The notes under the pieces were generated by a model, which saw nothing but the letters and a program-made list of their open reading frames with translations, had not been told where the DNA came from and ran no database searches. From assembly GCA_964402685.1 (NCBI GenBank), contig CAYODE010000002.1:21826-85825 (forward strand): a stretch of DNA of 64,000 bases, written 5' to 3'. Position numbers and translations under genes: made by a program. Below, piece after piece: positions 27,963-36,406 of this stretch (position 1 is the stretch's first letter; the number at the start of each line of letters is the position of its first letter). This DNA comes from Aestuariivita sp964402685 (GTDB lineage: Bacteria > Pseudomonadota > Alphaproteobacteria > Rhodobacterales > Rhodobacteraceae).

Positions 27963-29608
27963 CAATCAACCAAACGCGATTGCAAGTCATGTGGAACCGG
28001 CTGCTCGCTGCCGTTGAAGAGCAGGCCCAGGTGTTGATCCGCACCGCCTTCAGCCCGATCGTGCGGGAATGCGGTGATATCTCTGCTGGGATTTTTGATT
28101 TTGAAGGTCGCATGCTGGCGCAGGCCGTAACCGGCACCCCGGGTCACATCAACACCATGGCCGAAGCGGTCAAAACACTGCGCAACCGGTTTCAGATCCA
28201 AGACATGAAACCGGGCGATATCTACATGACAAATGATCCCTGGATTGCATCCGGTCATTTGAATGATTTCCTGCTGATGATGCCGGTGTTTTTTGACGGA
28301 CGGCTGGTTGGCTTCACGTCCTGCACATCGCATCTGGTAGATCTCGGTGGACTGGGTATGGGGCCGGAAGGCTCAGACATATATGATGAAGGGCTGATGA
28401 TCCCGCCTTGTAAACTGGTGGCAGAAGGACAACTCAGCGACCTTTTGTTGGAGATCGTCAAAGCCAATTCCCGAGAACCCATCGCAAATGAGGGCGACAT
28501 ATACGCCCTCATCGCGTGCTGTGAAGCAGGGGCAGACCGTGTGGTGCAGATGATGACCGATTTCGGCGTCGACAGTCTTGACGACTTGTCCGATTACATC
28601 ATCAACACCTCACGTCAGGGGACCATCGACGCCATAGCAAAACTGCCCAAAGGAACATGGCACAGCGTGTTGACGGTAGACGGCTATGACGACCAGATTG
28701 ATCTCGTCGCCGCATTAACGATTGCCGAAGATCACATCCTTCTCGATTTCGATGGCACAGACGGATGCGTGGACAAAGGCATCAACGTGCCGCTGAACTA
28801 CGCCACCGCTTATTCGGTCTTTGCTCTGCGTTGCATCGTTGGGCCAGAGATCCCGAATAATGCGGGCTCGCTTGCGCCATTTCGAGTTGTCGGACCGGAA
28901 GGTTGCATCTTGAACGCGCAAGCCCCTGCTCCGGTCGCCATGCGCCACACGCTCGGTCAGATGACACCCGATCTGGTCTATGGATGTTTGTCGCAAGCGC
29001 TCCCTGAGATCGTTCCAGCTGAGGGGGCGTCCTGTATGTATGACCTGCCACTGCGCCATGTGGCCGAAGCGGTGGAGCGAGGGGATGAACAATTTGCTCT
29101 GGAGCTTGTCTTTAACGGGGGTACAGGCGCGCGCCCGACGCTGGATGGCTTATCGGCTACCGCGTTTCCCAGCGGCGTATGGGGCAGCCAGGTTGAAACC
29201 ACCGAGGCCGTTGCACCTGTCCTATTCCATCGACGCGAGCTAAGGCAGGATTCCGGCGGGCCGGGTAAGATGCGAGGTGGTTTGGGTCAAAGGATCGAAC
29301 TGACGTCGAGCGCCAAACAAGACTTCTTGGTGTTTCTCTCGGTCGAACGCGTCCTCAACGCGGCCAAAGGGCGGCATGGAGGGCAAAACGGTGCCGCGGG
29401 TCGCATCAGAATTGGCGAGGACGGCCCTGATCTGCCAAGCAAAGGAGAACTGCGGGTCAAAGCCGGGGAAACGCTGATATTTGAAACACCCGGTGGCGGT
29501 GGGTTTGGTCCTCCGTCCGAACGCGCGCAGGAAGATCTGGACCACGACCTGCGCGCAGGCTTGGTCAGCACCGAAGCCGCACAGTCCATTTATGGAGGCA
29601 AATCGTGA
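27959..29608 (+). CDS. hyuB: HyuB: hydantoinase/oxoprolinase B subunit
   Basis: A 549-residue partner of HyuA with the family pattern: DISAGIFDFEGRMLAQ, a GHINTMAE stretch, NDPWIASGHLND, and the GGTGARPTLDG and GGGGFGPPSER motifs. It overlaps hyuA by four bases and the downstream aminotransferase by four (GTGA), so the genes are coupled. Confidence 0.92.
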   Translation: MTINQTRLQVMWNRLLAAVEEQAQVLIRTAFSPIVRECGDISAGIFDFEGRMLAQAVTGTPGHINTMAEAVKTLRNRFQIQDMKPGDIYMTNDPWIASGHLNDFLLMMPVFFDGRLVGFTSCTSHLVDLGGLGMGPEGSDIYDEGLMIPPCKLVAEGQLSDLLLEIVKANSREPIANEGDIYALIACCEAGADRVVQMMTDFGVDSLDDLSDYIINTSRQGTIDAIAKLPKGTWHSVLTVDGYDDQIDLVAALTIAEDHILLDFDGTDGCVDKGINVPLNYATAYSVFALRCIVGPEIPNNAGSLAPFRVVGPEGCILNAQAPAPVAMRHTLGQMTPDLVYGCLSQALPEIVPAEGASCMYDLPLRHVAEAVERGDEQFALELVFNGGTGARPTLDGLSATAFPSGVWGSQVETTEAVAPVLFHRRELRQDSGGPGKMRGGLGQRIELTSSAKQDFLVFLSVERVLNAAKGRHGGQNGAAGRIRIGEDGPDLPSKGELRVKAGETLIFETPGGGGFGPPSERAQEDLDHDLRAGLVSTEAAQSIYGGKS

Positions 29609-30687
29609 TCGCTCCGTTGCCTCATATCTCCAAAATGGCCCCTTATGCCCTGTCGCAGATGCACATGCCCAACGGGCTACCGCCTATCTCGCTTTCACAA
29701 AACGAGAGCTTTAGACCACCCACTCCTCTTGCGCTTGAAGCCGCTGCCAGATCCCTGGCCGACACTGCCCTCTACCCCGATCCGGACTGGATCGACTTGC
29801 GCACTGGATTGGCAGAAGTTTACGCGATCCCGGTTGAAACTGTTTTGTGCGGTAGCGGGTCGTTAGACTTGATCGGATGCATCGCGCGCGCATTTGCAGG
29901 CCCGGATCGGGCAGTTCTGGCACCCGCACACGCCTATCCTTTCTTTCGCTCTGCTGCGCAGATGGTTGGGGCGCGCTTTGATACCGCGCCAGAGATAGAC
30001 GCCACCGTCAGCGTCGACGCGCTGTTAGAAGCGTTGCGACCCGACACACAGATCGTGTTTGTTGCCAACCCGGGCAATCCGACAGGAACACGTATCCCCG
30101 GGTCTGAGTTAGTGCGCCTCCGTCAGAGGTTGAGAGACGACACCCTCTTGGTCATCGATGAGGCCTACGGCGAATTTGCCGATCCTTTGGGTGAACGCTG
30201 TTTCGATCTGGTTCAACAAGGGTCAACCATTGTGTTGCGCACCTTTTCAAAGGCCTACGGGATGGCTGGATTTCGCGTTGGATGGGGGGCTTTCCCGCCT
30301 GCAATCGCTGCTGCGGTGCGCAAAGTCATGAACCCCAACAACATCTCGATGCCCGCCCAAGCCGCGGCTCGCGCCGCGCTTCACGATGCCACCTACATGA
30401 AAGAAACCTGCCAGCTGATTGCAAAGACGCGCGATCAGGCCACAGCGCAGCTGACCCGTCACGGGTTTCGAATTGTCCCTAGCTACACCAATTTCGTCTT
30501 AATCGACTTTGGAACCTCAACATGCGCAGACAGTGCCGATGCGGTCTTGCGATCACGGGGGATCTTCTTGCGTGGCCAGTCCAGCGCAGGCTTGCCGCAG
30601 ATGCTACGCATGACAATCGGGCCCGAAGACGCGATGGCGGCCGCCATATCGTGTCTGTTGGAATGGAAGCAGGAGACACAGACATGA
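29605..30687 (+). CDS. HisC-like PLP aminotransferase
   Basis: A 360-residue class I/II aminotransferase. The PLP lysine is K216 in RTFSKAYGMAG and D185 is in the VIDEAYGEF motif. The fold type I features and the N-terminal NES motif are as in histidinol-phosphate aminotransferases. It starts with GTG at 29605, overlapping the hyuB stop, with GGAGG seven bases before. Lying in a hyu operon away from his genes, it more likely works on an amino acid released by HyuAB than on histidinol phosphate. Confidence 0.85.
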   Translation: MIAPLPHISKMAPYALSQMHMPNGLPPISLSQNESFRPPTPLALEAAARSLADTALYPDPDWIDLRTGLAEVYAIPVETVLCGSGSLDLIGCIARAFAGPDRAVLAPAHAYPFFRSAAQMVGARFDTAPEIDATVSVDALLEALRPDTQIVFVANPGNPTGTRIPGSELVRLRQRLRDDTLLVIDEAYGEFADPLGERCFDLVQQGSTIVLRTFSKAYGMAGFRVGWGAFPPAIAAAVRKVMNPNNISMPAQAAARAALHDATYMKETCQLIAKTRDQATAQLTRHGFRIVPSYTNFVLIDFGTSTCADSADAVLRSRGIFLRGQSSAGLPQMLRMTIGPEDAMAAAISCLLEWKQETQT

Positions 30688-31424
30688 CACCCTCACGCGG
30701 ACGCGCGCGCATTGGCATTCTGGTGCCGTTCACAAACACCAATCTGGAACCCGACATGCAGCTTTTGCGCCCTGCTGGTGTTTCGCTCCACTTTGCGCGG
30801 ATGGGCGGATATGACGCCGAAGAAATCCCCGATGAAGTTCAGATGCAAAACCTCGGCGCCAGCGGTCTGGATGAACCGCTAAACCTGCTTATGGGTGCCA
30901 AACCTGACGTCGTGCTTTACGGCTGCACGTCCGCCACGTTGACCCACGGGCCGGAGTTCGATCGCCGCTTGACGGATCAGATCAAAGCGAGCAGTGGCGC
31001 TAAGACGGTCACAGCTGCGGGCTCTCTGGTCGCTGCATTGCAGGCGCTCGGGGCGTCTACGATCGGGTTCGCGTCTCCCTATGTTCCAGCCATCAATGAA
31101 TTGGCCATCGATTACCTGGCGGGGTGCGGGATCACGACCGTTGAGCGATCAGAAGTCGATGAGACGCTCGACAACGACGGACAGGGGGCGTTGGACCCGG
31201 ACGCGGTTTATGAGCTGGGACTAAAGGCCAATCACCCGCAGGCCGACGCGCTTGTTTTGTCCTGCACCGACATGCGCAGTGTTGAAATGATCGCGCGGTT
31301 GGAGGCCGATGTGGGCAAACCGGTGGTTACGTCGAACCAAGCCATGGTGTTTAGCGCATTGCACGCTTTGCAACTTCACGATCCGATAACCGGTTACGGC
31401 CAGTTATTGGACTGTTCAAAATGA
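30684..31424 (+). CDS. Asp/Glu/hydantoin racemase or maleate isomerase-like protein
   Basis: A 246-residue protein of the aspartate/glutamate racemase superfamily. Both catalytic cysteines are present (C81 in YGCTSAT, C194 in LSCTDMR), and the N-terminus (RIGILVPFTNTNLEPD) resembles arylmalonate decarboxylase/maleate isomerase proteins. The ATG at 30684 overlaps the aminotransferase stop. In a hyu operon the plausible jobs are racemisation of a hydantoin or amino acid, or maleate isomerisation. Confidence 0.85.
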   Translation: MTPSRGRARIGILVPFTNTNLEPDMQLLRPAGVSLHFARMGGYDAEEIPDEVQMQNLGASGLDEPLNLLMGAKPDVVLYGCTSATLTHGPEFDRRLTDQIKASSGAKTVTAAGSLVAALQALGASTIGFASPYVPAINELAIDYLAGCGITTVERSEVDETLDNDGQGALDPDAVYELGLKANHPQADALVLSCTDMRSVEMIARLEADVGKPVVTSNQAMVFSALHALQLHDPITGYGQLLDCSK

Positions 31425-31428
31425 CAAA

Positions 31429-31455
31429 CGGCGCACCCTGTTTCGGGACGCGCCG
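31429..31455. terminator. Convergent terminator between racemase and TRAP genes
   Basis: A GC-rich hairpin with CGGCGC at 31429-31434 pairing with GCGCCG at 31450-31455 and an inner CCC/GGG pair. It is followed on the plus strand by CTTTCAGTTTTT. It sits five bases after the racemase stop and 22 bases before the minus-strand TRAP gene end, so it may serve both. Confidence 0.7.
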
Positions 31456-31476
31456 CTTTCAGTTTTTGTTGGAAGA

Positions 31477-32919
31477 TCAGTTCCCGTAAGCGACCGATGG
31501 CAACCACGTCGTCAATGCCGGGATCTGGAACACGATGAGCAAACCCACCAACTGCAAGATCACGAAGGGTACGACCCCTTTGTAGATATGGCTCAGCGAT
31601 ACACCAGGTGGACAGACGCCCTTGAGGTAGAAGAGCGCAAATCCAACGGGTGGCGTTAGGAAGGATGTCTGTAGCGTCACCGCGACCAAAATCGCAAACC
31701 ACACCACGGAAGGATCGCGCACCTGATCAAATCCGGGCACAGCGAGTTCCAAGGCCAGGATGATGGGCAACATCAACGGCATGATAATGATCGTGATCTC
31801 GATCCAGTCCAGCAGGAAGCCCAGCAAAAACACGATGAACAGGATAAACGCCACGGTCATGTAGGGATCGTCGAAAGCTGACAAGACAAGGTTCTGAACG
31901 ATCTCGTCCCCGCCATAGCGACGCAACACAAACGCAAAGAAATTCGCCGCCAGGAAAATCCCGACGATGTAACCAGCCGTGTTCAAAGTGGATCGGCTGA
32001 CTTCTTTCAACACGGTCCAGTTCAAACGGCGGTTCGCCAGTGCAAGTAAGGTTGCCCCCATTGCGCCCAGGCCGGAAGCCTCTGTCGGTGTTGCGAAGCC
32101 AGCGAAGATTGAACCAAGAACAAGCAAGATTAGGAACATCGGTGGCAGGACCGCCAGAAGCACTTCTTTGACGTCCTCCCACGTGACCTCTTCCGGCTTT
32201 TCCGGAGCAGGCATCGCGTTTGGATTGATAAACCCATAGATGACGATGAACACGATATAGAGTGCACCCAGGATCAACCCCGGGAACAACGCACCCATAA
32301 AGAGATCCCCAAGGGAAATGGCCAACTGGTCCGACATGATCACAAGCATGATTGACGGTGGGATCAAGATCCCCAATGTCCCAGCAGAAGCGATGGTACC
32401 TGTTGCGATCGGCTTGGAGTAGTTCTGCTTCATCATGGCGGGCAGTGCCATGACGCCCAGCAAGGTCACGGATGCGCCAATCACACCGGTGGACGCGGCC
32501 AGAATGATGCCGATCAGCAATACCGTCAAAGACAAACCGCCGCGCAGCGAACCGAACAGCTTTTGCATAGAATGCATCATCCGTTGGGCCACGCCGGACT
32601 GATCCAGCATCAGACCCATGAAAATGAACATCGGCAGCGCAACCAGAACCGGGTTCTTCACGATGTTACCGAAAAGCCGTCCGGAAAGCGCCTGCAAGCG
32701 TTGGTAACTTATGCCAGTGCGGTCAAACTCGATAATATCGCGAAAAAAGGACCTGTTCGGGTCCAGAAAGAACTCAGCAATCAGCACGAAAACCAAGCTG
32801 ACACCCACAAGGGCCATGGCGACGGGAATGCCGCGGAAGAGCATCCAAATGAAGGTGCCGAACATCGCCATCACGGCGATCTCGTTCAGCGTCAGGAACT
32901 GTCCCAGAAATTCAAACAT
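31477..32919 (-). CDS. TRAP transporter large membrane subunit (DctM)
   Basis: A 480-residue DctM protein with about twelve or more hydrophobic segments. Hallmarks include the FMGLMLDQSGVAQRM stretch and LIPPSIMLVI. I chose the ATG at 32919 (MFEFLGQFLT), as the longer frame upstream lies inside the DctQ gene. It carries out sodium-coupled translocation with the small subunit and the periplasmic binding protein. Confidence 0.9.
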   Translation of the reverse strand: MFEFLGQFLTLNEIAVMAMFGTFIWMLFRGIPVAMALVGVSLVFVLIAEFFLDPNRSFFRDIIEFDRTGISYQRLQALSGRLFGNIVKNPVLVALPMFIFMGLMLDQSGVAQRMMHSMQKLFGSLRGGLSLTVLLIGIILAASTGVIGASVTLLGVMALPAMMKQNYSKPIATGTIASAGTLGILIPPSIMLVIMSDQLAISLGDLFMGALFPGLILGALYIVFIVIYGFINPNAMPAPEKPEEVTWEDVKEVLLAVLPPMFLILLVLGSIFAGFATPTEASGLGAMGATLLALANRRLNWTVLKEVSRSTLNTAGYIVGIFLAANFFAFVLRRYGGDEIVQNLVLSAFDDPYMTVAFILFIVFLLGFLLDWIEITIIIMPLMLPIILALELAVPGFDQVRDPSVVWFAILVAVTLQTSFLTPPVGFALFYLKGVCPPGVSLSHIYKGVVPFVILQLVGLLIVFQIPALTTWLPSVAYGN

Positions 32920-32929
32920 TGGGTAATCC

Positions 32930-33745
32930 TTACGCTTCGCTTCTGCGGGCCATAAGCCGCGCAAGTCCAAGCACCACGAAGGTCGCAATAACCGTGATGA
33001 TGATGGTGTATTTGATCTCGTAGTTGCCGATCTCGACCTCGTCAAAGATCGCATGACGTCCGACTTCGCGGGTCGTCGTGCCCTCGGGGCTGGTCAGATA
33101 AACCGCCCACCATAGCGCATAGAAGATCACCAGATTGATCACATACATGGTGGAGGGAAAGGCCCAGAACAGCTTCTTCCAGAGGATGGGATCCGTCAGA
33201 TTGCCCAGCGCGCGCACATAAGCCGACCAGGTCGCCAGGGCGATGGCGAGGAAACTGACGTTCATGAACACTTTGAGGATCCAAAGATTGTGCAAACCGT
33301 TGGGGCTGTCAGATCCTTCATCGGAGACGACTGACGCGATAGCATATCCAAGCGTCACGTCCCAACAAAGAATGATGAAGGGTAAGAACAACCAAACGAG
33401 GGCGAAAATATCCGTGCGCAGTTTCTTTTGCGGAGTAAAATTCTCGTACCGGATATCCACCCGCACGTGACTGTTGGTGGTCACAGCATAGGCGATCCCG
33501 ACCAGGACAGCGGCCCCGTAGAGCCACCATTGCAAGTCATCCATCCAGGCCTGGTTGCCCGGTCCAATGTCTGAACGCCCGAGTGTCCGCAGGACAACTT
33601 GCGTGCAGATCACCACCATCAATATCGGAAAGAGCCACGCAAAGAGGTTCGAAATCAGAACGGTGATGCGATCACCTTTGTTGTGGTGCTCTTTGCCGAC
33701 CTCACCAGGGTCTGTAATCGCAGCGATGACGTCATCTGACTCCAT
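32930..33745 (-). CDS. TRAP transporter small membrane subunit (DctQ), long form
   Basis: A 271-residue DctQ-family protein, clearly longer than the usual 160-190 residues. The extra length comes from a polar loop around DEGSDSPNGLH in the middle and a charged N-terminal tail. Four hydrophobic segments can be recognised. The ATG at 33745 has a GGAGGAGG stretch just upstream. It is encoded between the binding protein and DctM. Confidence 0.85.
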   Translation of the reverse strand: MESDDVIAAITDPGEVGKEHHNKGDRITVLISNLFAWLFPILMVVICTQVVLRTLGRSDIGPGNQAWMDDLQWWLYGAAVLVGIAYAVTTNSHVRVDIRYENFTPQKKLRTDIFALVWLFLPFIILCWDVTLGYAIASVVSDEGSDSPNGLHNLWILKVFMNVSFLAIALATWSAYVRALGNLTDPILWKKLFWAFPSTMYVINLVIFYALWWAVYLTSPEGTTTREVGRHAIFDEVEIGNYEIKYTIIITVIATFVVLGLARLMARRSEA

Positions 33746-33812
33746 CTGCCGGCCCTCCTCCGATTTATTTCGTCCGTCCTGCCGGGTCTCCCCATCCGAC
33801 ATTCAGGAAAAA

Positions 33813-33840
33813 GCCGGGGCAGGCGCGATGCTGCCCCGGC
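33813..33840 (-). terminator. Terminator-like hairpin between TRAP binding-protein and membrane genes
   Basis: A perfect 10-bp stem (33813-33822 with 33831-33840), an 8-base loop and, on the minus strand, five T directly after the stem. It has the form of a rho-independent terminator between the binding-protein gene and dctQ, so some read-through is needed for the transporter. Confidence 0.8.
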
Positions 33841-33879
33841 GGTTTATTCGCTCCCACCAGATTGGTGGGCAGGTCTGCC

Positions 33880-34929
33880 TTAGTTGCGCGGACGCGGCAG
33901 GTAGATGTTGTCGTTCCACACTTTGTAACCGGCACGGAACTCTTGCAGGTCATCCCACACTTCTTTGAAGTATGCGTCTTCTGCAGCCAGCTCTGCCGCC
34001 ACTTCATTCCACGCGGTTTCAAAGGCTTCCAACATTTCGGGCGACCACTGTTTGATGGTCACGCCGTTGTTTTCGACGTTGTCCTGCATCGCGGCAAAGT
34101 TGGTGCCTTCACCTTCGGCATAGTTGTCGGTGATGTTGGCCATGCACGCGACCTCGATCTGGTTCTGCGAGATCTCGTCCAGATCGTCCCAGCGATCTTT
34201 ATTGATCAGCAGTTCAAACATCGTCGCAGGCTGGTGCCAGCCGGGGAAGTAGTTGAACTTCGCGATGTTATAGAAACCAAGACGTGCATCGATCCGTGGC
34301 ATCGAGAATTCGGTCGCGTCGATCGCGCCGCGCTCAAGCGCCGGGAAGATGTCACCACCCGCCAGCAGCGATGTGGACACGCCCAGCTTTTGCATCACTT
34401 CAGCGCCCAGACCGAAGAAGCGCATGTTCAGGCCCTCAAGGTCGGACAGCGAGTTGATCTCGTTCTTAAACCAGCCTGACGTTTCCGGGGCGATAATGCC
34501 GCATGGGATGACGTGTACGTTGTAGCCGTTCTCGTCATACATGCGTTGGAACAACGTGCGACCATCGTCGTACATCATCCATGCCAGGAATTCGCCAGCT
34601 TCCGGGCCGAACGGTACAGCCGCGAACAACGAGGCAGACGGGATCTTGCCCTGCCAGTAGCCGGATGTTGTGTAAGCAGCGTCAACGGACCCATTCGAGA
34701 CCGCGTCCAGCGCTTCCAGCGCGGGGACAAGCTCGCCCGGATCGAACTGTTCAAACTCGACAGAGGTCGAGATTGAGTTCACTTTTTCAGTAAAGGCAAC
34801 GGCCGCCGTGCCGAGGATCGGCAAGTTCTTCCCGAAGGCCGAGGTCATTTCAAACGATTCCTGCGCGTTTGCCGCGGCAGTCATGGCAATGCTAGCAGCA
34901 GCAGCCGCTGCAAATGTTCTGAGCTTCAT
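33880..34929 (-). CDS. TRAP transporter substrate-binding protein (DctP/TakP type)
   Basis: A 349-residue periplasmic protein with an Ala-rich signal peptide ending AANA near residue 22. The mature sequence (SFEMTSAFGKNLPILG, SGYWQGKIPSASLFAAVPFG) resembles the TakP subfamily that binds 2-oxo acids, as opposed to C4-dicarboxylate DctP. It delivers substrate to the DctQM pair. A carboxylate or oxo-acid ligand is consistent with the aminotransferase and racemase encoded opposite, but this is inference. Confidence 0.9.
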   Translation of the reverse strand: MKLRTFAAAAAASIAMTAAANAQESFEMTSAFGKNLPILGTAAVAFTEKVNSISTSVEFEQFDPGELVPALEALDAVSNGSVDAAYTTSGYWQGKIPSASLFAAVPFGPEAGEFLAWMMYDDGRTLFQRMYDENGYNVHVIPCGIIAPETSGWFKNEINSLSDLEGLNMRFFGLGAEVMQKLGVSTSLLAGGDIFPALERGAIDATEFSMPRIDARLGFYNIAKFNYFPGWHQPATMFELLINKDRWDDLDEISQNQIEVACMANITDNYAEGEGTNFAAMQDNVENNGVTIKQWSPEMLEAFETAWNEVAAELAAEDAYFKEVWDDLQEFRAGYKVWNDNIYLPRPRN

Positions 34930-34972
34930 GTGAGTCCTCCCAAGGTTTTTCTAAGGCTCTAAACCACGCTCC

Positions 34973-34995
34973 ATTGGTAAAAGAACCTTACCAAT
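34973..34995. promoter_or_regulatory. 23-bp inverted repeat upstream of the TRAP binding-protein gene
   Basis: A perfect 8-bp inverted repeat, ATTGGTAA at 34973-34980 and TTACCAAT at 34988-34995, with a 7-base spacer. It is centred about 55 bases upstream of the binding-protein start, the right place for an operator of a GntR- or LysR-type regulator. The protein that binds it is not evident. Confidence 0.6.
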
Positions 34996-35348
34996 TCCGT
35001 GCATACCCCACGGATCGGTGCGTGTTAATACCCAGTTGTGCGTAGGTTTGAACACCCGAATTCAGCACACACCGTACGGATAGTTAGCACGGCACGGTCG
35101 ACCGGCAATTACCCAAATGTGCTGGAAGACACTAAAACCATTGGTGTTTTTTGTTTCGGTGCGACGAAACGCAAGGAATTCGGCCGAACATGCCAACACG
35201 ATAACGTCTGAGCTGAAGTGGCACGTCGCAGATCTTGGGCTAAAATCGATTCGCGGGTGTTGCGTCGTAAATCCGCGGTTAAACCATGACGAGTGGCAAA
35301 TTCATAACAGAATCAGCGAGCGGACAGACGGTTGTGTGACGCTGGTAA
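34996..35348. other. Intergenic stretch without a recognisable gene
   Basis: About 350 bases between the TRAP operator-like repeat and the LysR promoter motifs. A 92-codon open frame at 35117-35395 has no recognisable domain and no ribosome-binding site, so I left it out. Codon use looks unlike neighbouring genes. Confidence 0.4.
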
Positions 35349-35380
35349 ATTTCGAACAGTTTGCAAAAGTATTTCGAAAT
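35349..35380. promoter_or_regulatory. Paired TTTCGAA motifs before the LysR gene
   Basis: ATTTCGAA occurs at 35349-35356 and again at 35371-35378. The second forms the perfect palindrome ATTTCGAAAT (35371-35380). The 22-base spacing is about two helical turns, as expected for a LysR-type autoregulatory site. The same core occurs in the promoter region between the MttB-family and DMGDH-like genes. Confidence 0.5.
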
Positions 35381-35425
35381 TATACGATCAGCTAGTCCTG
35401 TCGTGCCACTCATAGGCAAAGCCGT

Positions 35426-36400
35426 ATGCCACCCACATCCCAGCGAAAAGACCTCACCCTGAAAGCCCTGGAACTCTTCGAGATCTGCGCTCGGAAAGGG
35501 TCTCTGCAAGCCGCCTCCTTAGAAACAGGTCTGTCGATCAGTACGGTTTCGCATCACTTGCGCGGCCTAGAGGAGCATCTGGGCATTGCATTGTTTGATC
35601 ACACTCGACGCCCCATGGTTCTTACGTCGAAAGGCGAAGCATTTTTGCGGAATATCAGCGAAGCGTTGCACACGATACGCAAGGCCAAAGCAGAAGCGTC
35701 GGCGGGACATTTAACCGATGCCAGCTATCTCAGGATTGGAAGTATTGAAGATCTGGACAGTGACATCACACCAGATCTGGCAGTGTATCTGTCGAAAGTG
35801 ATGCCGCAGTGCAATTTCCTGTATCAAACCGGCACCAGCCACGAGATCATCGAAAAACTACGCAACCGACAATTGGATGTGGGTGTTACCTCCAGCCCGT
35901 CTGACTTGAGCGGCGAGTTACGCGACCGGGCATTGTTTCGGGATCCTTTTGTTGTGGTTCTGCCGATTGGGGTCGATGCACCTTTGAAAGATGTGGTTTC
36001 CGGTAAAACCGATCTACGATTTCTTCAGTTTTCAAGCGATCTTATGGTCGGAAGACAAATTGATGCGCAGCTCCGGCGTCTTGGTGTTCCGGTGCCACAG
36101 ACTTTTGAATGCGGCAATACCCAGACTCTCATGGCGATGGTGGCGTCTGGCGCAGGGTGGGCAATCACCACACCACTCATGTTTTCGCGGGCACGCAGGT
36201 TCCAATCCAAGCTGCGTATGCACCCCTTTCCAGGCAAAGGGTTTTCCCGAACCCTCTCTATGGTAGTCACTCCCGACTGTTCCGACACCGTTCTTGGTCT
36301 ATTAGAAAGAAAGCTGCGCGACCTCACGGCGAAGCACGTTATCGACCCTCTGCATATGTCGATGCCCTGGCTCCGTGACAGTTTCACCCTGATCGACTAA
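35426..36400 (+). CDS. LysR-family regulator next to the MttB/DMGDH genes
   Basis: A 324-residue LysR protein. The N-terminal winged helix (ALELFEICARKGSLQAASLE, TGLSISTVSHHLRGLE) is followed by a substrate-binding domain from about residue 100. It ends six bases from the convergent MttB-family gene. The shared TTTCGAA motif upstream of this gene and in the MttB/DMGDH divergent region points to it as their regulator. Confidence 0.88.
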   Translation: MPPTSQRKDLTLKALELFEICARKGSLQAASLETGLSISTVSHHLRGLEEHLGIALFDHTRRPMVLTSKGEAFLRNISEALHTIRKAKAEASAGHLTDASYLRIGSIEDLDSDITPDLAVYLSKVMPQCNFLYQTGTSHEIIEKLRNRQLDVGVTSSPSDLSGELRDRALFRDPFVVVLPIGVDAPLKDVVSGKTDLRFLQFSSDLMVGRQIDAQLRRLGVPVPQTFECGNTQTLMAMVASGAGWAITTPLMFSRARRFQSKLRMHPFPGKGFSRTLSMVVTPDCSDTVLGLLERKLRDLTAKHVIDPLHMSMPWLRDSFTLID

Positions 36401-36406
36401 CGGTCG

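Noticed and set aside
35117..35395. 92-codon open frame between the TRAP and LysR genes
   Set aside because: No recognisable domain and no Shine-Dalgarno sequence; it overlaps probable promoter motifs.
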